Part shown: in pieces, positions 50,948 through 60,818 of the stretch
Numbering within the stretch: position 1 is the stretch's first letter
Layout: every line of letters begins with the position of its first letter
Assembly (NCBI GenBank): GCA_947499975.1
Contig: CANMQE010000001.1
Coordinates: forward strand, 372,001-436,000
From: an uncultured Sphingomonadaceae bacterium
GTDB taxonomy: Bacteria; Pseudomonadota; Alphaproteobacteria; Sphingomonadales; Sphingomonadaceae
Length of the DNA: 64,000 nt
Direction: 5' to 3'
Program-made: the position numbers and the translations under genes
Notes under the pieces: model-generated
What the model saw: the letters and a program-made list of their open reading frames with translations, nothing else
Databases searched by the model: none
Told to the model about the DNA's origin: nothing

Positions 50948-51682
50948 ATGCATGGCTACGCCAATCCTGCCCGTTTTCTGAAGATCGCCAAGTGGCTTAC
51001 CATGCCGCTTCTGGTTGGTGGCCTGCTGTTGTCTACCGGCGCTGTCCTGTGGGGGCTGTTCGCCGTTCCGCCGGACAGGTTGATGGGCGACACCGTTCGC
51101 ATCCTCTTTGTCCACGTGCCCGCCGCGTGGCTGGGAATGGGCGGGTGGAGCGCGATCGCAATCGCCAGCCTGATGGAACTGGTATGGCGCCATCCGCTGG
51201 CCGCCATCGCGGCGCGTGCCGCAGCAGTTCCGGGCGCGACGTTCACGGCGATCTGCCTTGCCACCGGATCGATCTGGGGCAGGCCCACCTGGGGCACTTG
51301 GTGGGTGTGGGATGGCCGACTCACCTCCATGCTGGTGCTGTTGTTCCTTTATTTTGGCTATATCGCGTTATCCAGTTCGCTTGCGAGGGAGGGGCAATCC
51401 AGCCGGATCGCGGCTATCTTCGGCCTGGTGGGGGCTATCAATATCCCGATCATCAATCGTTCAGTCGTCTGGTGGAATAGCCTCCACCAGCCGCCCAGCA
51501 TCACCATGGGCGAAAGTGCCATTGATCCGGTGTTCCTGTGGCCGTTATTGATCGCCACGCTCGGTTTCTCGCTGCTGTTTGGCGGTGTCGTGCTGGCCCG
51601 CATGCGGGCAATCCTGGCGGACATCCAGGCAGAGGCGCGGCTGCGTCGCAAGGCTTTGCAGGCAGAGGACGCCACATCGTGA
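50948..51682 (+). CDS. ccmC: Heme exporter/heme-handling protein CcmC
   Basis: A 244-residue membrane protein with six helices. The tryptophan-rich WWD motif lies in the second periplasmic loop (GRPTWGTWWVWDGRLTSM), with conserved His in FVHVPAAW and SLHQPPS on either side as heme ligands. CcmC presents heme to CcmE. The gene opens a run of seven ccm genes, each overlapping the next by 4 nt. No ccmA/ccmB is present upstream. Confidence 0.95.
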   Translation: MHGYANPARFLKIAKWLTMPLLVGGLLLSTGAVLWGLFAVPPDRLMGDTVRILFVHVPAAWLGMGGWSAIAIASLMELVWRHPLAAIAARAAAVPGATFTAICLATGSIWGRPTWGTWWVWDGRLTSMLVLLFLYFGYIALSSSLAREGQSSRIAAIFGLVGAINIPIINRSVVWWNSLHQPPSITMGESAIDPVFLWPLLIATLGFSLLFGGVVLARMRAILADIQAEARLRRKALQAEDATS

Positions 51683-51819
51683 GAGAGGCCCTCGATCAAT
51701 GGCTGTTCGTCTATGCCGCGCTGGGCGTGACACTGGTGGCGACGCTGGCGCTGGTCATATCCAGCTGGATTGCAATGCGCCGCGCTGAAAAGCGGCGCGA
51801 GGAGACGCGCAGGAAATGA
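51679..51819 (+). CDS. ccmD: Heme exporter protein CcmD
   Basis: A 46-residue single-pass membrane protein: DQWLFVYAALGVTLVATLALVISSW then a basic tail MRRAEKRREETRRK, the standard CcmD design. It begins with GTG overlapping the ccmC stop (GTGA) and ends overlapping the ccmE ATG. CcmD helps release heme-loaded CcmE from CcmC. Confidence 0.9.
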   Translation: MREALDQWLFVYAALGVTLVATLALVISSWIAMRRAEKRREETRRK

Positions 51820-52286
51820 ATGCGAAGAGTACAGGGCTGAAGCCGAAGCACCAGCGGCTCGTGCTGGTGGTGGTTGCGCTTGTCGCGCTGGTGGGCGCCG
51901 GTTTGCTTGCCGCCTATGCGCTGCGCAACCAGGCGAGCTATTTCTACGTGCCTGCCGATATCGCTGCCGCTCCGCCCGAAGCAGGGCAGGCCATCCGGCT
52001 GGGCGGCATGGTGGAGAACGGATCCATCGATACCGCCGCCGATGGCGTGACCGTGGAATTCGTGGTGCAGGACGGGCAGGCGCGCGTGCCGGTGAGATAT
52101 GCGGGCATCGTTCCGGCCCTGTTCGTGGAAGGATCGGGCGTGGTCGCGGAAGGCAGCATGAATGCAGACGGCGTGTTTGTGGCCGACAATCTGCTGGCCA
52201 AGCATGACGAGAACTACATGCCGCGCGAACTGGAAGGCATGTCGACGGCGGAGCTTCGCGAAGAGCTGCAAGAGAGCGTGGAATGA
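51816..52286 (+). CDS. ccmE: Cytochrome c-type biogenesis heme chaperone CcmE
   Basis: A 156-residue protein with a short basic cytoplasmic N-terminus, one membrane helix (RLVLVVVALVALVGAGLLAAYAL) and a periplasmic OB-fold domain. The covalent heme-binding His is in NLLAKHDENYMP (about residue 129). It carries heme from CcmC to CcmF. Strands such as VTVEFVVQDGQARVPVRYAG are typical. It overlaps both neighbours by 4 nt. Confidence 0.95.
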   Translation: MNAKSTGLKPKHQRLVLVVVALVALVGAGLLAAYALRNQASYFYVPADIAAAPPEAGQAIRLGGMVENGSIDTAADGVTVEFVVQDGQARVPVRYAGIVPALFVEGSGVVAEGSMNADGVFVADNLLAKHDENYMPRELEGMSTAELREELQESVE

Positions 52287-54241
52287 TCGCAGAAATCGGT
52301 CTTGCCGCGCTGTGGCTGGCGGCCGCGCTTGCCGTGTTGCAGCTACTGGGCGGCTTCCTCGGCGCGCGTGAGGGCGGCAGCGCGATTTCTGTGCTGGTAC
52401 GGCCGGCGGCAGTGTTGCAGGCTGGCCTCTGCGCCGTTTCGTTCGGCGCGCTGGTATATGCCTTTGCTGTTACCGACCTATCTGTAAAGTTGGTGGCAAC
52501 CCATTCCCATTCCATGAAACCGTTGGCCTTCAAGCTGTCGGGCGCATGGGCCAATCACGAGGGGTCCATGCTGCTGTGGATCACGGTAATGGCGCTTTCC
52601 GGTGGCCTGATCGCGCTGATAGAGCGGCGCCTGCCCGATCGCATGATGATGGCGACACTGGGAGCACAGGCCTGCGTGGCGGTGGGTTTCTATCTTTTCA
52701 TTCTCCTGTCCTCCAACCCGTTCGAGCGGCTCTCTCCGGTGCCGGCAGACGGCAACGGCCTCAATCCGCTGTTGCAGGACATGGGCGTCTCCTTCCATCC
52801 ACCCACGTTGTATATCGGCTACGTCGGCCTTTCCGTGGCCTTCAGCTTCGCCGTGGGCGCGCTGCTGACGCGGAACGTGACGCCAGAATTTGCCCGCGTG
52901 ATGCGGCCTTGGGTTCTCGTCTCGTGGATATTCCTGACCATCGGCATCGTGGCGGGGTCCTACTGGGCCTATTACGAACTGGGCTGGGGCGGCTGGTGGT
53001 TCTGGGATCCGGTGGAGAACGCATCCCTCATGCCGTGGCTGGCGGCAACTGCACTGCTTCATTCTGCCAGTGTACTGGCGGCGCGCGATGCGCTGCGCAC
53101 GTGGACGATCATGCTGGGCGTCATCGCTTTCTCGATGAGCATGCTGGGCACTTTCCTCGTGCGCTCGGGCATTCTCACCAGTGTCCATGCCTTTGCCGTC
53201 GACCCGGAGCGGGGCAGCTTCATCCTCGCTCTGCTGGCGCTGTACATCGGCGGCGCGCTGGTGCTGTTCGCCCTGCGCGCGAACACGATCGCGGAAGGTG
53301 AGCGTTTCTCGCTACTCAGCCGCGAGGGGGCATTGGTGGTGAACAACGTCGGCCTGTCCGCCATCCTCGGCATCGTGTTGCTTGGCACGCTCTATCCCCT
53401 GCTGACAGAGGCCTTCGATGTGCGCGTTTCGGTGGGCCCGCCGTATTTCAACCCGGTGAGCGCCATCTTCTTCCTGCCGATGCTGCTGATCCTGGCGGTC
53501 GGCCCGCTGCTTCGCTGGCGTAAGGACAGTTTCGACAGGATCAAGTGGCCCGTGATCATCGCAGGCGTCGCAACGCTGGCGGCACTGACCGCGGTTGCTG
53601 CCTTCAGCGAGATCGGCCTCTTGCCGCTGCTGGGCCTCGCCATGGCCGTGGGCGTCGCCATCGCCAGTTTCATGCCCCTGAAGGGGCGCAACCTCTTGCG
53701 AACGCCCCTGCCGGTGTGGGGCATGTGCGTGGCGCATTTCGGGATCGCAGTCGCACTTTTCGGCGTGGCTGCGGATACGGCCTATCAGCAGGAACGACTG
53801 GTAGCCGCCAGCGCGGGAGACGTGGTGGAAATCGGTCCGTGGCAGGCCACGCTAACCTCCATCAGCCCGGTAGCCGGCCCGAACTGGACGGCAATGCAAG
53901 GCGATCTGCTGGTGAGCTATGAAAGTGGGCCGCAACAGGATGTGCATCCGCAGGCGCGCAGTTTCTGGGCTCCTCCGGGTGAAACCAGTGAAGTCGCCCT
54001 GCTGACAAGGTGGAACGGCCAGCTGTATGTTGCGCTTGGCAATATGGCCGAGGACGGGCGCTGGCAGCTGCGCCTCTGGTGGAAGCCGTTTGTCACCTAC
54101 ATCTGGTATGGCGGATTGCTGATCGCCCTTGGCGGCGCGCTGTCGCTGCTGGGCCGCGTGGTGGGCGATGTGCGTCGCCGCCGCACCGAAGTGCGCGATG
54201 AAACACGCCGCGCAGAAGAAGCGGAGCTGGCCAGAGCATGA
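52283..54241 (+). CDS. ccmF: Heme lyase CcmF
   Basis: A 652-residue polytopic protein, the core of the heme ligation complex with CcmH and CcmI. The WWD motif is WGGWWFWDPVENASLMPW (about residue 234-251); flanking conserved His occur in THSHSMKPL, NHEGSMLLW, SFHPPTLY and LLHSAS. More than a dozen membrane helices and a periplasmic C-terminal domain are present. Its length is that of the full-size protein. It overlaps ccmE and ccmG by 4 nt. Confidence 0.96.
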   Translation: MIAEIGLAALWLAAALAVLQLLGGFLGAREGGSAISVLVRPAAVLQAGLCAVSFGALVYAFAVTDLSVKLVATHSHSMKPLAFKLSGAWANHEGSMLLWITVMALSGGLIALIERRLPDRMMMATLGAQACVAVGFYLFILLSSNPFERLSPVPADGNGLNPLLQDMGVSFHPPTLYIGYVGLSVAFSFAVGALLTRNVTPEFARVMRPWVLVSWIFLTIGIVAGSYWAYYELGWGGWWFWDPVENASLMPWLAATALLHSASVLAARDALRTWTIMLGVIAFSMSMLGTFLVRSGILTSVHAFAVDPERGSFILALLALYIGGALVLFALRANTIAEGERFSLLSREGALVVNNVGLSAILGIVLLGTLYPLLTEAFDVRVSVGPPYFNPVSAIFFLPMLLILAVGPLLRWRKDSFDRIKWPVIIAGVATLAALTAVAAFSEIGLLPLLGLAMAVGVAIASFMPLKGRNLLRTPLPVWGMCVAHFGIAVALFGVAADTAYQQERLVAASAGDVVEIGPWQATLTSISPVAGPNWTAMQGDLLVSYESGPQQDVHPQARSFWAPPGETSEVALLTRWNGQLYVALGNMAEDGRWQLRLWWKPFVTYIWYGGLLIALGGALSLLGRVVGDVRRRRTEVRDETRRAEEAELARA

Positions 54242-54774
54242 AACGCCTGCGCTACAGTCTCTGGATCATCGTCGGCATAGCCGGGCTGCTGTTTGGCCTG
54301 TTCGCCTATCAGTTGAGCCAACCGAAGGACGATTTCGTCCAGTCGGCGATGGTCGGCCAGGCGATTCCCGAGTTCGACCTGCCGGCGGTGGTGGAAAGCC
54401 GCCCCGGCCTTTCCAGCGCCGATCTGGCCGATGGCGAACCGCGCCTGCTGAACGTGTTTGCGAGCTGGTGCATTCCCTGCGCTGCCGAGGCTCCGCAGCT
54501 GGACGCGCTGGAGCGGGCCGGCGCCAACATCGTTGCTGTCGCCATTCGCGATCGGCCAGAGGATGTGGAGCGGTTCCTGGAAGTCTACGGCAACCCGTTC
54601 ACCCGCATCGGGCGTGACGATATTTCCGAAGTCCAACTGGCCATCGGGTCTTCCGGCGTGCCGGAGACCTTCGTAATCGATGGCAACGGTGTCATCACGC
54701 ACCAGCACATTGGCGACATTCGTGAGGACGACGTTCCGCGCCTGCTGGAAGAATTGCGCAAGGCCGGATCATGA
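54238..54774 (+). CDS. ccmG: Thiol:disulfide interchange protein CcmG/DsbE
   Basis: A 178-residue membrane-anchored thioredoxin-like protein. One N-terminal helix (SLWIIVGIAGLLFGLFAYQL) leads to a periplasmic domain with the redox motif WCIPC in FASWCIPCAAEAPQL and the cis-Pro region GSSGVPETFVIDG. It keeps the apocytochrome CxxCH Cys reduced, working with CcmH. Four-base overlaps on both sides. Confidence 0.95.
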   Translation: MKRLRYSLWIIVGIAGLLFGLFAYQLSQPKDDFVQSAMVGQAIPEFDLPAVVESRPGLSSADLADGEPRLLNVFASWCIPCAAEAPQLDALERAGANIVAVAIRDRPEDVERFLEVYGNPFTRIGRDDISEVQLAIGSSGVPETFVIDGNGVITHQHIGDIREDDVPRLLEELRKAGS

Positions 54775-55196
54775 TGCGCTGGCGGCTTGCCCTTCTTGCC
54801 GCAATGGCATTCACGCTGCCCGCCGCCGCGCAGGACCGGATGCCGCCCGCGCCCTATGCATACACGCAGCTGGATGATCCGACCAAGGAGCAGCAGGCGC
54901 GTGAATTGATGCACACGCTGCGCTGTCTCAAGTGCCAGAGCCAGTCCATCGCCGATAGCGATGCACCCATGGCAGGCGACATGCGCCATCAGGTTCGCAC
55001 GCGGATCGCAGCGGGGGAAAGCCCGAAGGAAGTGCGCGCGTGGCTGGTGTCCCGCTATGGCGATTACGTGAGCTACGAGCCGCAGGTGAGCTCCACCACC
55101 TGGCCGCTGTTCGTTTTACCGCTGGTACTGCTGCTGCTGGCGGGGACGATCCTGTTCCGCCGTCTCGGCGCGCGCACGAGGGAAGATAGCGCATGA
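54771..55196 (+). CDS. ccmH: Cytochrome c biogenesis protein CcmH (CcmH/CycL N-terminal type)
   Basis: A 141-residue protein with a signal peptide ending near PAAAQ, the redox motif LRCLKCQSQSIADSDAPMA, a helical bundle (VRTRIAAGESPKEVRAWLVSRYGDYV) and a C-terminal membrane helix (LFVLPLVLLLLAGTILFRR). The short form carries only the thiol-redox part; the TPR part is the separate next gene. Overlaps ccmG and ccmI by 4 nt. Confidence 0.95.
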   Translation: MMRWRLALLAAMAFTLPAAAQDRMPPAPYAYTQLDDPTKEQQARELMHTLRCLKCQSQSIADSDAPMAGDMRHQVRTRIAAGESPKEVRAWLVSRYGDYVSYEPQVSSTTWPLFVLPLVLLLLAGTILFRRLGARTREDSA

Positions 55197-55882
55197 CCTG
55201 GCTTGTCGTGATTGCCCTTGCGCTGGTAGTTTTCGCCGTCGCTGCATTCGGCTTCGGCCTTGCGCGCGGTATGTGGACCAGCCTTGCTGCCGCCCTTGGC
55301 TTCGGGCTGGCGGGCTATGCCTTGCAAGCCAACCCGGAAATGCCATCCGCCCCCACGTCCAGCCAGCGCGATCAGGGCGCGCAGGAGTTCGACATTGTCG
55401 AGGCGCGCCGGGAATTCGTGCCACCGGCAGATCAGTCGGGCAGCAATTTTCTCCTGACATCCGATGCATGGGCGCGCCGTGGTCGTTATGCAGAAGCCGC
55501 CCAGATGCTGGCGGGCGTCACGCGGGAGAATCCCGGGGATTTCGAAGCCTGGCTGGCACAGGGTATCGCCCTGACCGAACACGCCGATGGCGCGTTGACG
55601 CAAGCTTCGCTCTACGCGTTTCAGCGGGCATCTGCGCTGAAGCCCGAGAATATCGCGCCTGGATATTTCCTCGGCGTCTCGCTGGTGCGGCAGGGCCGCC
55701 TGCTCGATGCACGGCAGGCATGGTCGGAAACGCTGCAATCGGCACCCGAAGATGCAGAAGGCCGGGCCGGGCTGGAAGAGCGTCTTTCCCGCCTCGACGC
55801 GCTGCTGGGCGCGATGCAGGCCGGGGAAGCGCCGATGGCACCGCCCACGCAGGCGACGCCGCAGCCCGAACCATCGCAGTGA
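55193..55882 (+). CDS. ccmI: CcmI-like TPR protein of cytochrome c maturation
   Basis: A 229-residue protein with two N-terminal membrane helices (TWLVVIALALVVFAVAAFGFG and the next) and a soluble part with TPR-like repeats: SDAWARRGRYAEAAQMLAGV, ALTQASLYAFQRASALKPEN and DARQAWSETLQSAPEDAEGR. It is shorter than classical CcmI (~400). It probably chaperones apocytochrome c to CcmF/CcmH. It ends the seven-gene ccm unit. Confidence 0.85.
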   Translation: MTWLVVIALALVVFAVAAFGFGLARGMWTSLAAALGFGLAGYALQANPEMPSAPTSSQRDQGAQEFDIVEARREFVPPADQSGSNFLLTSDAWARRGRYAEAAQMLAGVTRENPGDFEAWLAQGIALTEHADGALTQASLYAFQRASALKPENIAPGYFLGVSLVRQGRLLDARQAWSETLQSAPEDAEGRAGLEERLSRLDALLGAMQAGEAPMAPPTQATPQPEPSQ

Positions 55883-55973
55883 TGCTGCGCTGCGTCATGT
55901 TGCTAGAACCGCAGACTGCTGCTAACGCGCCCGCTTTGCCGTTTGATACGGGCCAAATGGGCTGAAAATCCAT

Positions 55974-57866
55974 ATGAGCGCTACCGGAAAAGACCGGGAT
56001 TCTGCAAAGCTGAAGCTTGCCGCCGGTGCGATTGGCATCGTTTTCGGCGATATTGGCACGTCTCCTCTCTACGCGTTTCGCGAGACGTTTCGCGGTGCGC
56101 ACACTTTGCCGATCGACGATCTGCACATCCTTGGCGTCGTCAGCCTGATCTTCTGGTCGATGACGCTGGTGGTGGCGATCCAGTACGTCACCATCCTGAT
56201 GCGCGCCGATAACAACGGGCAGGGCGGCAGCCTTGCACTTGTGGCGCTGCTGTCTCGCAGCATTGGCAAGAGCAATCACGGCTGGCTGGTCGTGCTGCTT
56301 GGCGTTGCGGCCACCGCGCTGTTCTACGGCGACTCCATGATTACGCCTGCCATCTCGGTACTTTCGTCCGTGGAAGGCCTGACAGTGGTGGATCAACGGC
56401 TGGATCGATACGTGATCCCGATCGCGCTGGTACTGCTGATTGGCCTTTTCGTGCTGCAAAAACGCGGGACGGAGAAGGTGGGCCGGTTGTTCGCGCCGGT
56501 GATGATCCTGTATTTCTGCACCATCGCCATTCTGGGTATCGTGCAGATCTACAGCACGCCGGAAATCCTCTGGGCACTCAATCCCTATTACGCGATCCAG
56601 TTTTTCATCGTGGACAAGTGGTTTGCCTTCCTCGCGCTTGGCTCGGTGGTGCTGGCGGTGACGGGTGCTGAGGCGCTGTATTCCGACATGGGCCACTTTG
56701 GCCGCGGTCCTATGAAGCTCTCGTGGTTCGGCTTCGTCATGCCCTGCCTGCTGCTCAACTATTTCGGCCAGGGCGCGATGATCATCGGCCTGCCCGATGC
56801 CGCTGCCGAAGAAGCGATCCTCAACCCGTTCTTTTTCCTGGCGGCAGAGGAATATCGCCTGCCGCTGGTAATCCTGGCTACCTGCGCCACCTTCATCGCC
56901 AGCCAGGCGGTCATCTCCGGCGCGTTCTCCATCACCCACCAGGCGATCCAGCTGGGCTTCGTTCCCCGCCTCTCCATCCGCCACACCAGTGACGAACATC
57001 ACGGCCAGATCTACATTCCCGTGGTGAACTGGGCGCTGATGGTCGCGGTGATCCTGCTGGTGCTGACGTTCCAGAACTCGTCCAATCTCGCCAGCGCCTA
57101 TGGCATCGCGGTGACGGGTGCCGTCACCATCGATACCTTGCTGATGGCGGTGCTGTTCATCGGCGTCTGGAAATGGCCGAAATGGGTGGCGATACCGGTG
57201 GTGTTGCTGTTCCTCATCGTGGATGGCGCCTACTTCGCGGCCAACCTGACGAAGACGCCCGAGGGCGGCTGGTTCCCGCTGCTGGTGGGCGCGATTGCCT
57301 TCACCTTGCTGACGACGTGGGCAAAGGGCCGCCAGTTGATGCGCCAGCGCATGACGGAGGCAGGCCTGCCGCTGGATATCTTTGCAAAATCCGCTCGCGG
57401 CAGCACAGCGCGCGTGCCGGGCACGGCGATCTTCATGAATTCGGGCAGCAAGGGCACGCCATCGGCGCTGCTGCACAACATAAAACACAACAAGGTGCTG
57501 CATGAGCGGGTGATCGTGCTGACGGTGAACATCGCTGACGTGCCCTATGTCGATGACGAGCATAGGTGCAGCATAGAAGAGCTGGGCGACGGCTTCTTCC
57601 GCGTGATCCTGAACTACGGCTTCATGCAGGAAACCGATGTGCCGGCAGCGATGCAAAGGCACGAGATGTGTGGCGGCGCTTTCGACATGATGAAGACCAG
57701 CTTCTTCCTCAGCCGACAGACTCTGCTGACTTCGGACAATCCTGGAATGATGGTCTGGCGTGAAAAGCTGTTTGCATGGATGATGCGAAATGCCGCCACC
57801 CCGATGGAGTTCTTCCGCCTGCCAACCAACCGCGTGGTGGAACTGGGCAGCCAGGTTGAGATTTGA
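55974..57866 (+). CDS. kup: KUP-family potassium uptake protein
   Basis: A 630-residue K+/H+ symporter. The N-terminal signature [20 protein letters not shown] opens a 12-helix membrane domain with [34 protein letters not shown] and [11 protein letters not shown]; a ~150-residue cytoplasmic C-terminal domain follows from about residue 475. This transporter supports low-affinity potassium uptake, often at low pH. It lies 91 nt after ccmI and 72 nt before the APC permease, with no clear terminator on either side. Confidence 0.95.
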   Translation: MSATGKDRDSAKLKLAAGAIGIVFGDIGTSPLYAFRETFRGAHTLPIDDLHILGVVSLIFWSMTLVVAIQYVTILMRADNNGQGGSLALVALLSRSIGKSNHGWLVVLLGVAATALFYGDSMITPAISVLSSVEGLTVVDQRLDRYVIPIALVLLIGLFVLQKRGTEKVGRLFAPVMILYFCTIAILGIVQIYSTPEILWALNPYYAIQFFIVDKWFAFLALGSVVLAVTGAEALYSDMGHFGRGPMKLSWFGFVMPCLLLNYFGQGAMIIGLPDAAAEEAILNPFFFLAAEEYRLPLVILATCATFIASQAVISGAFSITHQAIQLGFVPRLSIRHTSDEHHGQIYIPVVNWALMVAVILLVLTFQNSSNLASAYGIAVTGAVTIDTLLMAVLFIGVWKWPKWVAIPVVLLFLIVDGAYFAANLTKTPEGGWFPLLVGAIAFTLLTTWAKGRQLMRQRMTEAGLPLDIFAKSARGSTARVPGTAIFMNSGSKGTPSALLHNIKHNKVLHERVIVLTVNIADVPYVDDEHRCSIEELGDGFFRVILNYGFMQETDVPAAMQRHEMCGGAFDMMKTSFFLSRQTLLTSDNPGMMVWREKLFAWMMRNAATPMEFFRLPTNRVVELGSQVEI

Positions 57867-57938
57867 CCGCGAGGCATTGCTGACATAGCCTTGGCCACCG
57901 GAGCGATTTCTGCTTCGCCCCGGTGACGGGGGGTATCA

Positions 57939-59234
57939 ATGGCTTCACCCAAGGCGACGAGGTCGCTGGGACCCTTGATGAGCGTGTCGCTCGTCATCGG
58001 CACCATGATCGGCAGCGGGATCTATTTCCAGCCATCAGCACTGGCCCCACTCGGCTGGAACATGGCAATCGGCTGGCTGGTAAGCGGCGCGGGCGCCCTT
58101 TGCCTGGCGTTGACTTTCCGGTTTCTGATGGACGGAACAGGGGCGGGCATCCAGCACAACATCGAGAGGATCGTCGGCGAAGTGCCGGGTTTCCTTGCAA
58201 TGTTTGCCTACTGGGCATCGGGCTTCACTTCGATCGCCGCGCTCACCGTTGCGGGCGGCTCCATTCTCGCCAGCTTCTTTTACGACGAGCCCACCACGCA
58301 GTCCGGCGTGCTGATGGCCTTCGGATTGCTCGGCCTGATTACCGCCATCAACCTTACCGGCACTCGCTCCGCCGGACGGCTGCAGGTGGCATCCGTCATC
58401 ATCAAGATTTTCCCGTTGCTGCTGGTGATCGGTGGGCTCGCCTGGCTGCTTATCGATTCGCAGCCGGTGCAGCCCGTGGCACCTGCACCGGTCGAGATCG
58501 ACGGGATTTCCGCTGCCGTCGCCCTGACGCTTTTCGCCTTTCTCGGTTTCGAGGCGGCCAGCGTACCGGTGAACAAGATTCGTAATCCTGAGAGGAACAT
58601 CCCTCTTGCACTTGTTGGTGGAACCTCGTTCGTCCTTGTCATCTACCTGCTCGTCAGTCTCGGGCTGATGTTTCTGGTGCCTTGGCAGGATCTGGCAGGT
58701 TCCACTTCCCCGGTATCGGACGCGCTTGGAACCATTCTTGGACCCGTCGCAGGTTCGCTCGTCGCACTGTGCATCCTCGTAAGCGTAACGGGCTGCGCGA
58801 ACGGGCTGGTTCTGATCGGGGCGGACTGTACGTATTCGATGGCGTTGCGCGGCGAGATGCCCCGCTTCTTCGCCCGCACTTCGGCCAACGGAGTGCCTTA
58901 CTGCGGGGTGATCCTGCAGTTCATCGTCGTGGGCACCTTCATCATCGGCAGTACCTCTCGCGGGTTGACGGGAATGTTCACCTTCCTGGCGCTTTTGACC
59001 ACCGGCGGTGTGCTCGTTTTTTATGCGATGGGCGCGGCCGCGGCGATGATGGAAAATCGCAAGCCCGCCAGATGGCCGGTGATGGCTCTTGGTGTCGCGT
59101 TTACAGCGCTGGCAGCCTACGGATCGGGCCTTGAGGTCGTTCTGTGGGTGTTCGCGCTTCTCGCCATCGGGCTGTTGGTGCGCTGGCTTTGCAGACGGTC
59201 TGCCGAGGCTGCAACGAACAAACGCCTCGCCTGA
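57939..59234 (+). CDS. APC-superfamily amino acid permease
   Basis: A 431-residue permease with about 12 membrane helices. The start MSVSLVIGTMIGSGIYFQPSA contains the GSGIY unwound-helix substrate motif of the APC family, and FLGFEAASVPVNKIRNPERNIPLAL is the conserved central segment. Its shape resembles the AdiC/basic amino acid antiporter branch, but the substrate cannot be told from sequence. ACGGGGGG lies upstream of the ATG at 57939. It runs tail to tail toward yciB with 4 nt between stops. Confidence 0.88.
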   Translation: MASPKATRSLGPLMSVSLVIGTMIGSGIYFQPSALAPLGWNMAIGWLVSGAGALCLALTFRFLMDGTGAGIQHNIERIVGEVPGFLAMFAYWASGFTSIAALTVAGGSILASFFYDEPTTQSGVLMAFGLLGLITAINLTGTRSAGRLQVASVIIKIFPLLLVIGGLAWLLIDSQPVQPVAPAPVEIDGISAAVALTLFAFLGFEAASVPVNKIRNPERNIPLALVGGTSFVLVIYLLVSLGLMFLVPWQDLAGSTSPVSDALGTILGPVAGSLVALCILVSVTGCANGLVLIGADCTYSMALRGEMPRFFARTSANGVPYCGVILQFIVVGTFIIGSTSRGLTGMFTFLALLTTGGVLVFYAMGAAAAMMENRKPARWPVMALGVAFTALAAYGSGLEVVLWVFALLAIGLLVRWLCRRSAEAATNKRLA

Positions 59235-59238
59235 ACCT

Positions 59239-59895
59239 TTATTCGGTGCGCGGCGGATCCTTCACCACCTCGTCGGCATCCTCGAAACTCAGGCCATGGC
59301 GCATCAGCATCGGCACCTGCGAGAAAGTGAACAGGAAGGTGAGCGGCAGGAACAGCCATAGCTTCATGCCGAGCCAGGTTTCGAAGCTGACCGTGTAGGC
59401 CAGCACGAGGTTCAGCACGGCGAGAACCTGGAAGAACCATCCCCAGTTGCGCGACAGCTTCAGCCAGCCTTCGTCGCTCAAACCTTCAAAGGCAGCTTCA
59501 AGCAGGATCTTCAGCAGGGACTTGCCCTTGGCATAACCGATCAGCAGCACGACGCTGAACAGTTCATACACCAGCGTGGGCTTCCACTGGATAAAACGTT
59601 CGTCCTGAAAGTAGATCGTCAATGCGCCGAAACCCACGATCATGGCGGTGGAGAGCCATAGCATCGGGCTGATCTTGCCAAGCCGCCACTTGCTGATGGC
59701 AAGAGCGAGAATGGCGGCGATGATGAAGGCGCCCGTGCCGCGGATCACGGCGAATATCTCACCGGAGGCATCATCTCCGGCGGTTTCGGGCGAATAGTAT
59801 TTGTACACCAGGAAGAACACGAGGAGCGGGCCGTAATCGACAGCAACGTTCAGCCACCCGGACTTCGGTTTGGTCTTGGCGGGTTCATCGGCCAT
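59239..59895 (-). CDS. yciB: YciB/IspZ septation-family inner membrane protein
   Basis: A 218-residue integral membrane protein, the intracellular septation protein A family. The N-terminal motif is NVAVDYGPLLVFFLVYKYY; KISPMLWLSTAMIVGFGALTIYF and FIQWKPTLVYELFSVVLL are characteristic, with NWGWFFQVLAVLN later. In E. coli YciB interacts with envelope and division proteins. Its ATG overlaps the ftsY stop by one base (TGATG), so it is the last gene of dapF-mtaB-ftsY-yciB. Confidence 0.92.
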   Translation of the reverse strand: MADEPAKTKPKSGWLNVAVDYGPLLVFFLVYKYYSPETAGDDASGEIFAVIRGTGAFIIAAILALAISKWRLGKISPMLWLSTAMIVGFGALTIYFQDERFIQWKPTLVYELFSVVLLIGYAKGKSLLKILLEAAFEGLSDEGWLKLSRNWGWFFQVLAVLNLVLAYTVSFETWLGMKLWLFLPLTFLFTFSQVPMLMRHGLSFEDADEVVKDPPRTE

Positions 59896-60818
59896 CAGGC
59901 TACTCCTGCAATCACGCGGGCAACGAGGTCGGGATCGAAGGGGCGCAGGTCGTCCAGCGTTTCACCCACGCCGATGGCGTGGATGGGAAGGCCATACTGC
60001 TCCGCCGCTGCCACCAGCACGCCGCCGCGCGCGGTGCCGTCCAGCTTGGTCATGATGAGGCCGGTAACGCCCGCCACTTCCTTGAAAATCTCGATCTGGC
60101 CCAGCGCGTTCTGGCCGTTTGTGGCATCCAGCACCAGGATCACATCGTGCGGCGCTTCGGGATTGAGACGGCCCAGCACTTTGCGAATCTTGGCCAGTTC
60201 ATCCATCAGCTCGCGCTTGTTCTGCAGTCTGCCCGCAGTGTCCACGATCAGCGCATCGGTGCCGATCTCGGTCGCCTTCTTCACCCCGTCGAACACGATG
60301 CTGGCGGGATCGCCGCCCTCGGGTCCGGTGATGATCGGCGCGCCTATGCGTTCGGCCCACACCTTGAGCTGGCCGATGGCAGCGGCACGGAAGGTATCTC
60401 CTGCGGCCAGCATTACTTCGTAATCGTCTTCCTGCAGCCAATGGCCCAGCTTTGCGATCGTGGTGGTCTTCCCGCTGCCGTTCACGCCGATCACCAGGAT
60501 CACCTGCGGACGGGGAAAAGCGGTGACTTCCAGCGGCACGGCAACCGGGCGCAGAATGGCGGCGATTTCCTCGGCGACGGCCTCTTTCAGTTCTTTCTCG
60601 GTAATGGACAGGCCGAAGCGTTTTTCTGCCAGCTTTGCGCGGATGCGTGCCGCGGCGCTGGGACCGAGATCGGAAAGGATGAGAGCATCCTCCACATCGT
60701 CCAGCGTGGCATCGTCCAGCTTCGCGGTGCTGGCAACGGCGGTGAGATTCTCGGAAAGACGGTCCGATGTCTTGCGGAAACCACCGAACAGTTTCTCGGT
60801 CCAGCTGGGTTCGCTCAC
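59895..60818 (-). CDS. ftsY: Signal recognition particle receptor FtsY
   Basis: A 307-residue NG-domain GTPase. The N domain helices begin WTEKLFGGFRKTSDRL; G1 is GVNGSGKTTTIAKL, G2/G3 contain GDTFRAAAIGQLKVWAER and LIVDTAGRLQNK, G4 is MTKLDGTARGG, and the closing motif is PIHAIGVGETLDDLRPFDPD. It lacks the long acidic A domain of E. coli FtsY, normal for alphaproteobacteria. It docks SRP (ffs at 18.9 kb) at the membrane. It begins with GTG overlapping the mtaB stop (GTGA). Confidence 0.96.
   Translation of the reverse strand: MSEPSWTEKLFGGFRKTSDRLSENLTAVASTAKLDDATLDDVEDALILSDLGPSAAARIRAKLAEKRFGLSITEKELKEAVAEEIAAILRPVAVPLEVTAFPRPQVILVIGVNGSGKTTTIAKLGHWLQEDDYEVMLAAGDTFRAAAIGQLKVWAERIGAPIITGPEGGDPASIVFDGVKKATEIGTDALIVDTAGRLQNKRELMDELAKIRKVLGRLNPEAPHDVILVLDATNGQNALGQIEIFKEVAGVTGLIMTKLDGTARGGVLVAAAEQYGLPIHAIGVGETLDDLRPFDPDLVARVIAGVA

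Noticed and set aside
55518-57662. 714-codon open frame antisense to ccmI and kup
   Set aside because: Spans two real genes and their gap; composition is His/Arg/Gln-rich with no recognisable motif.
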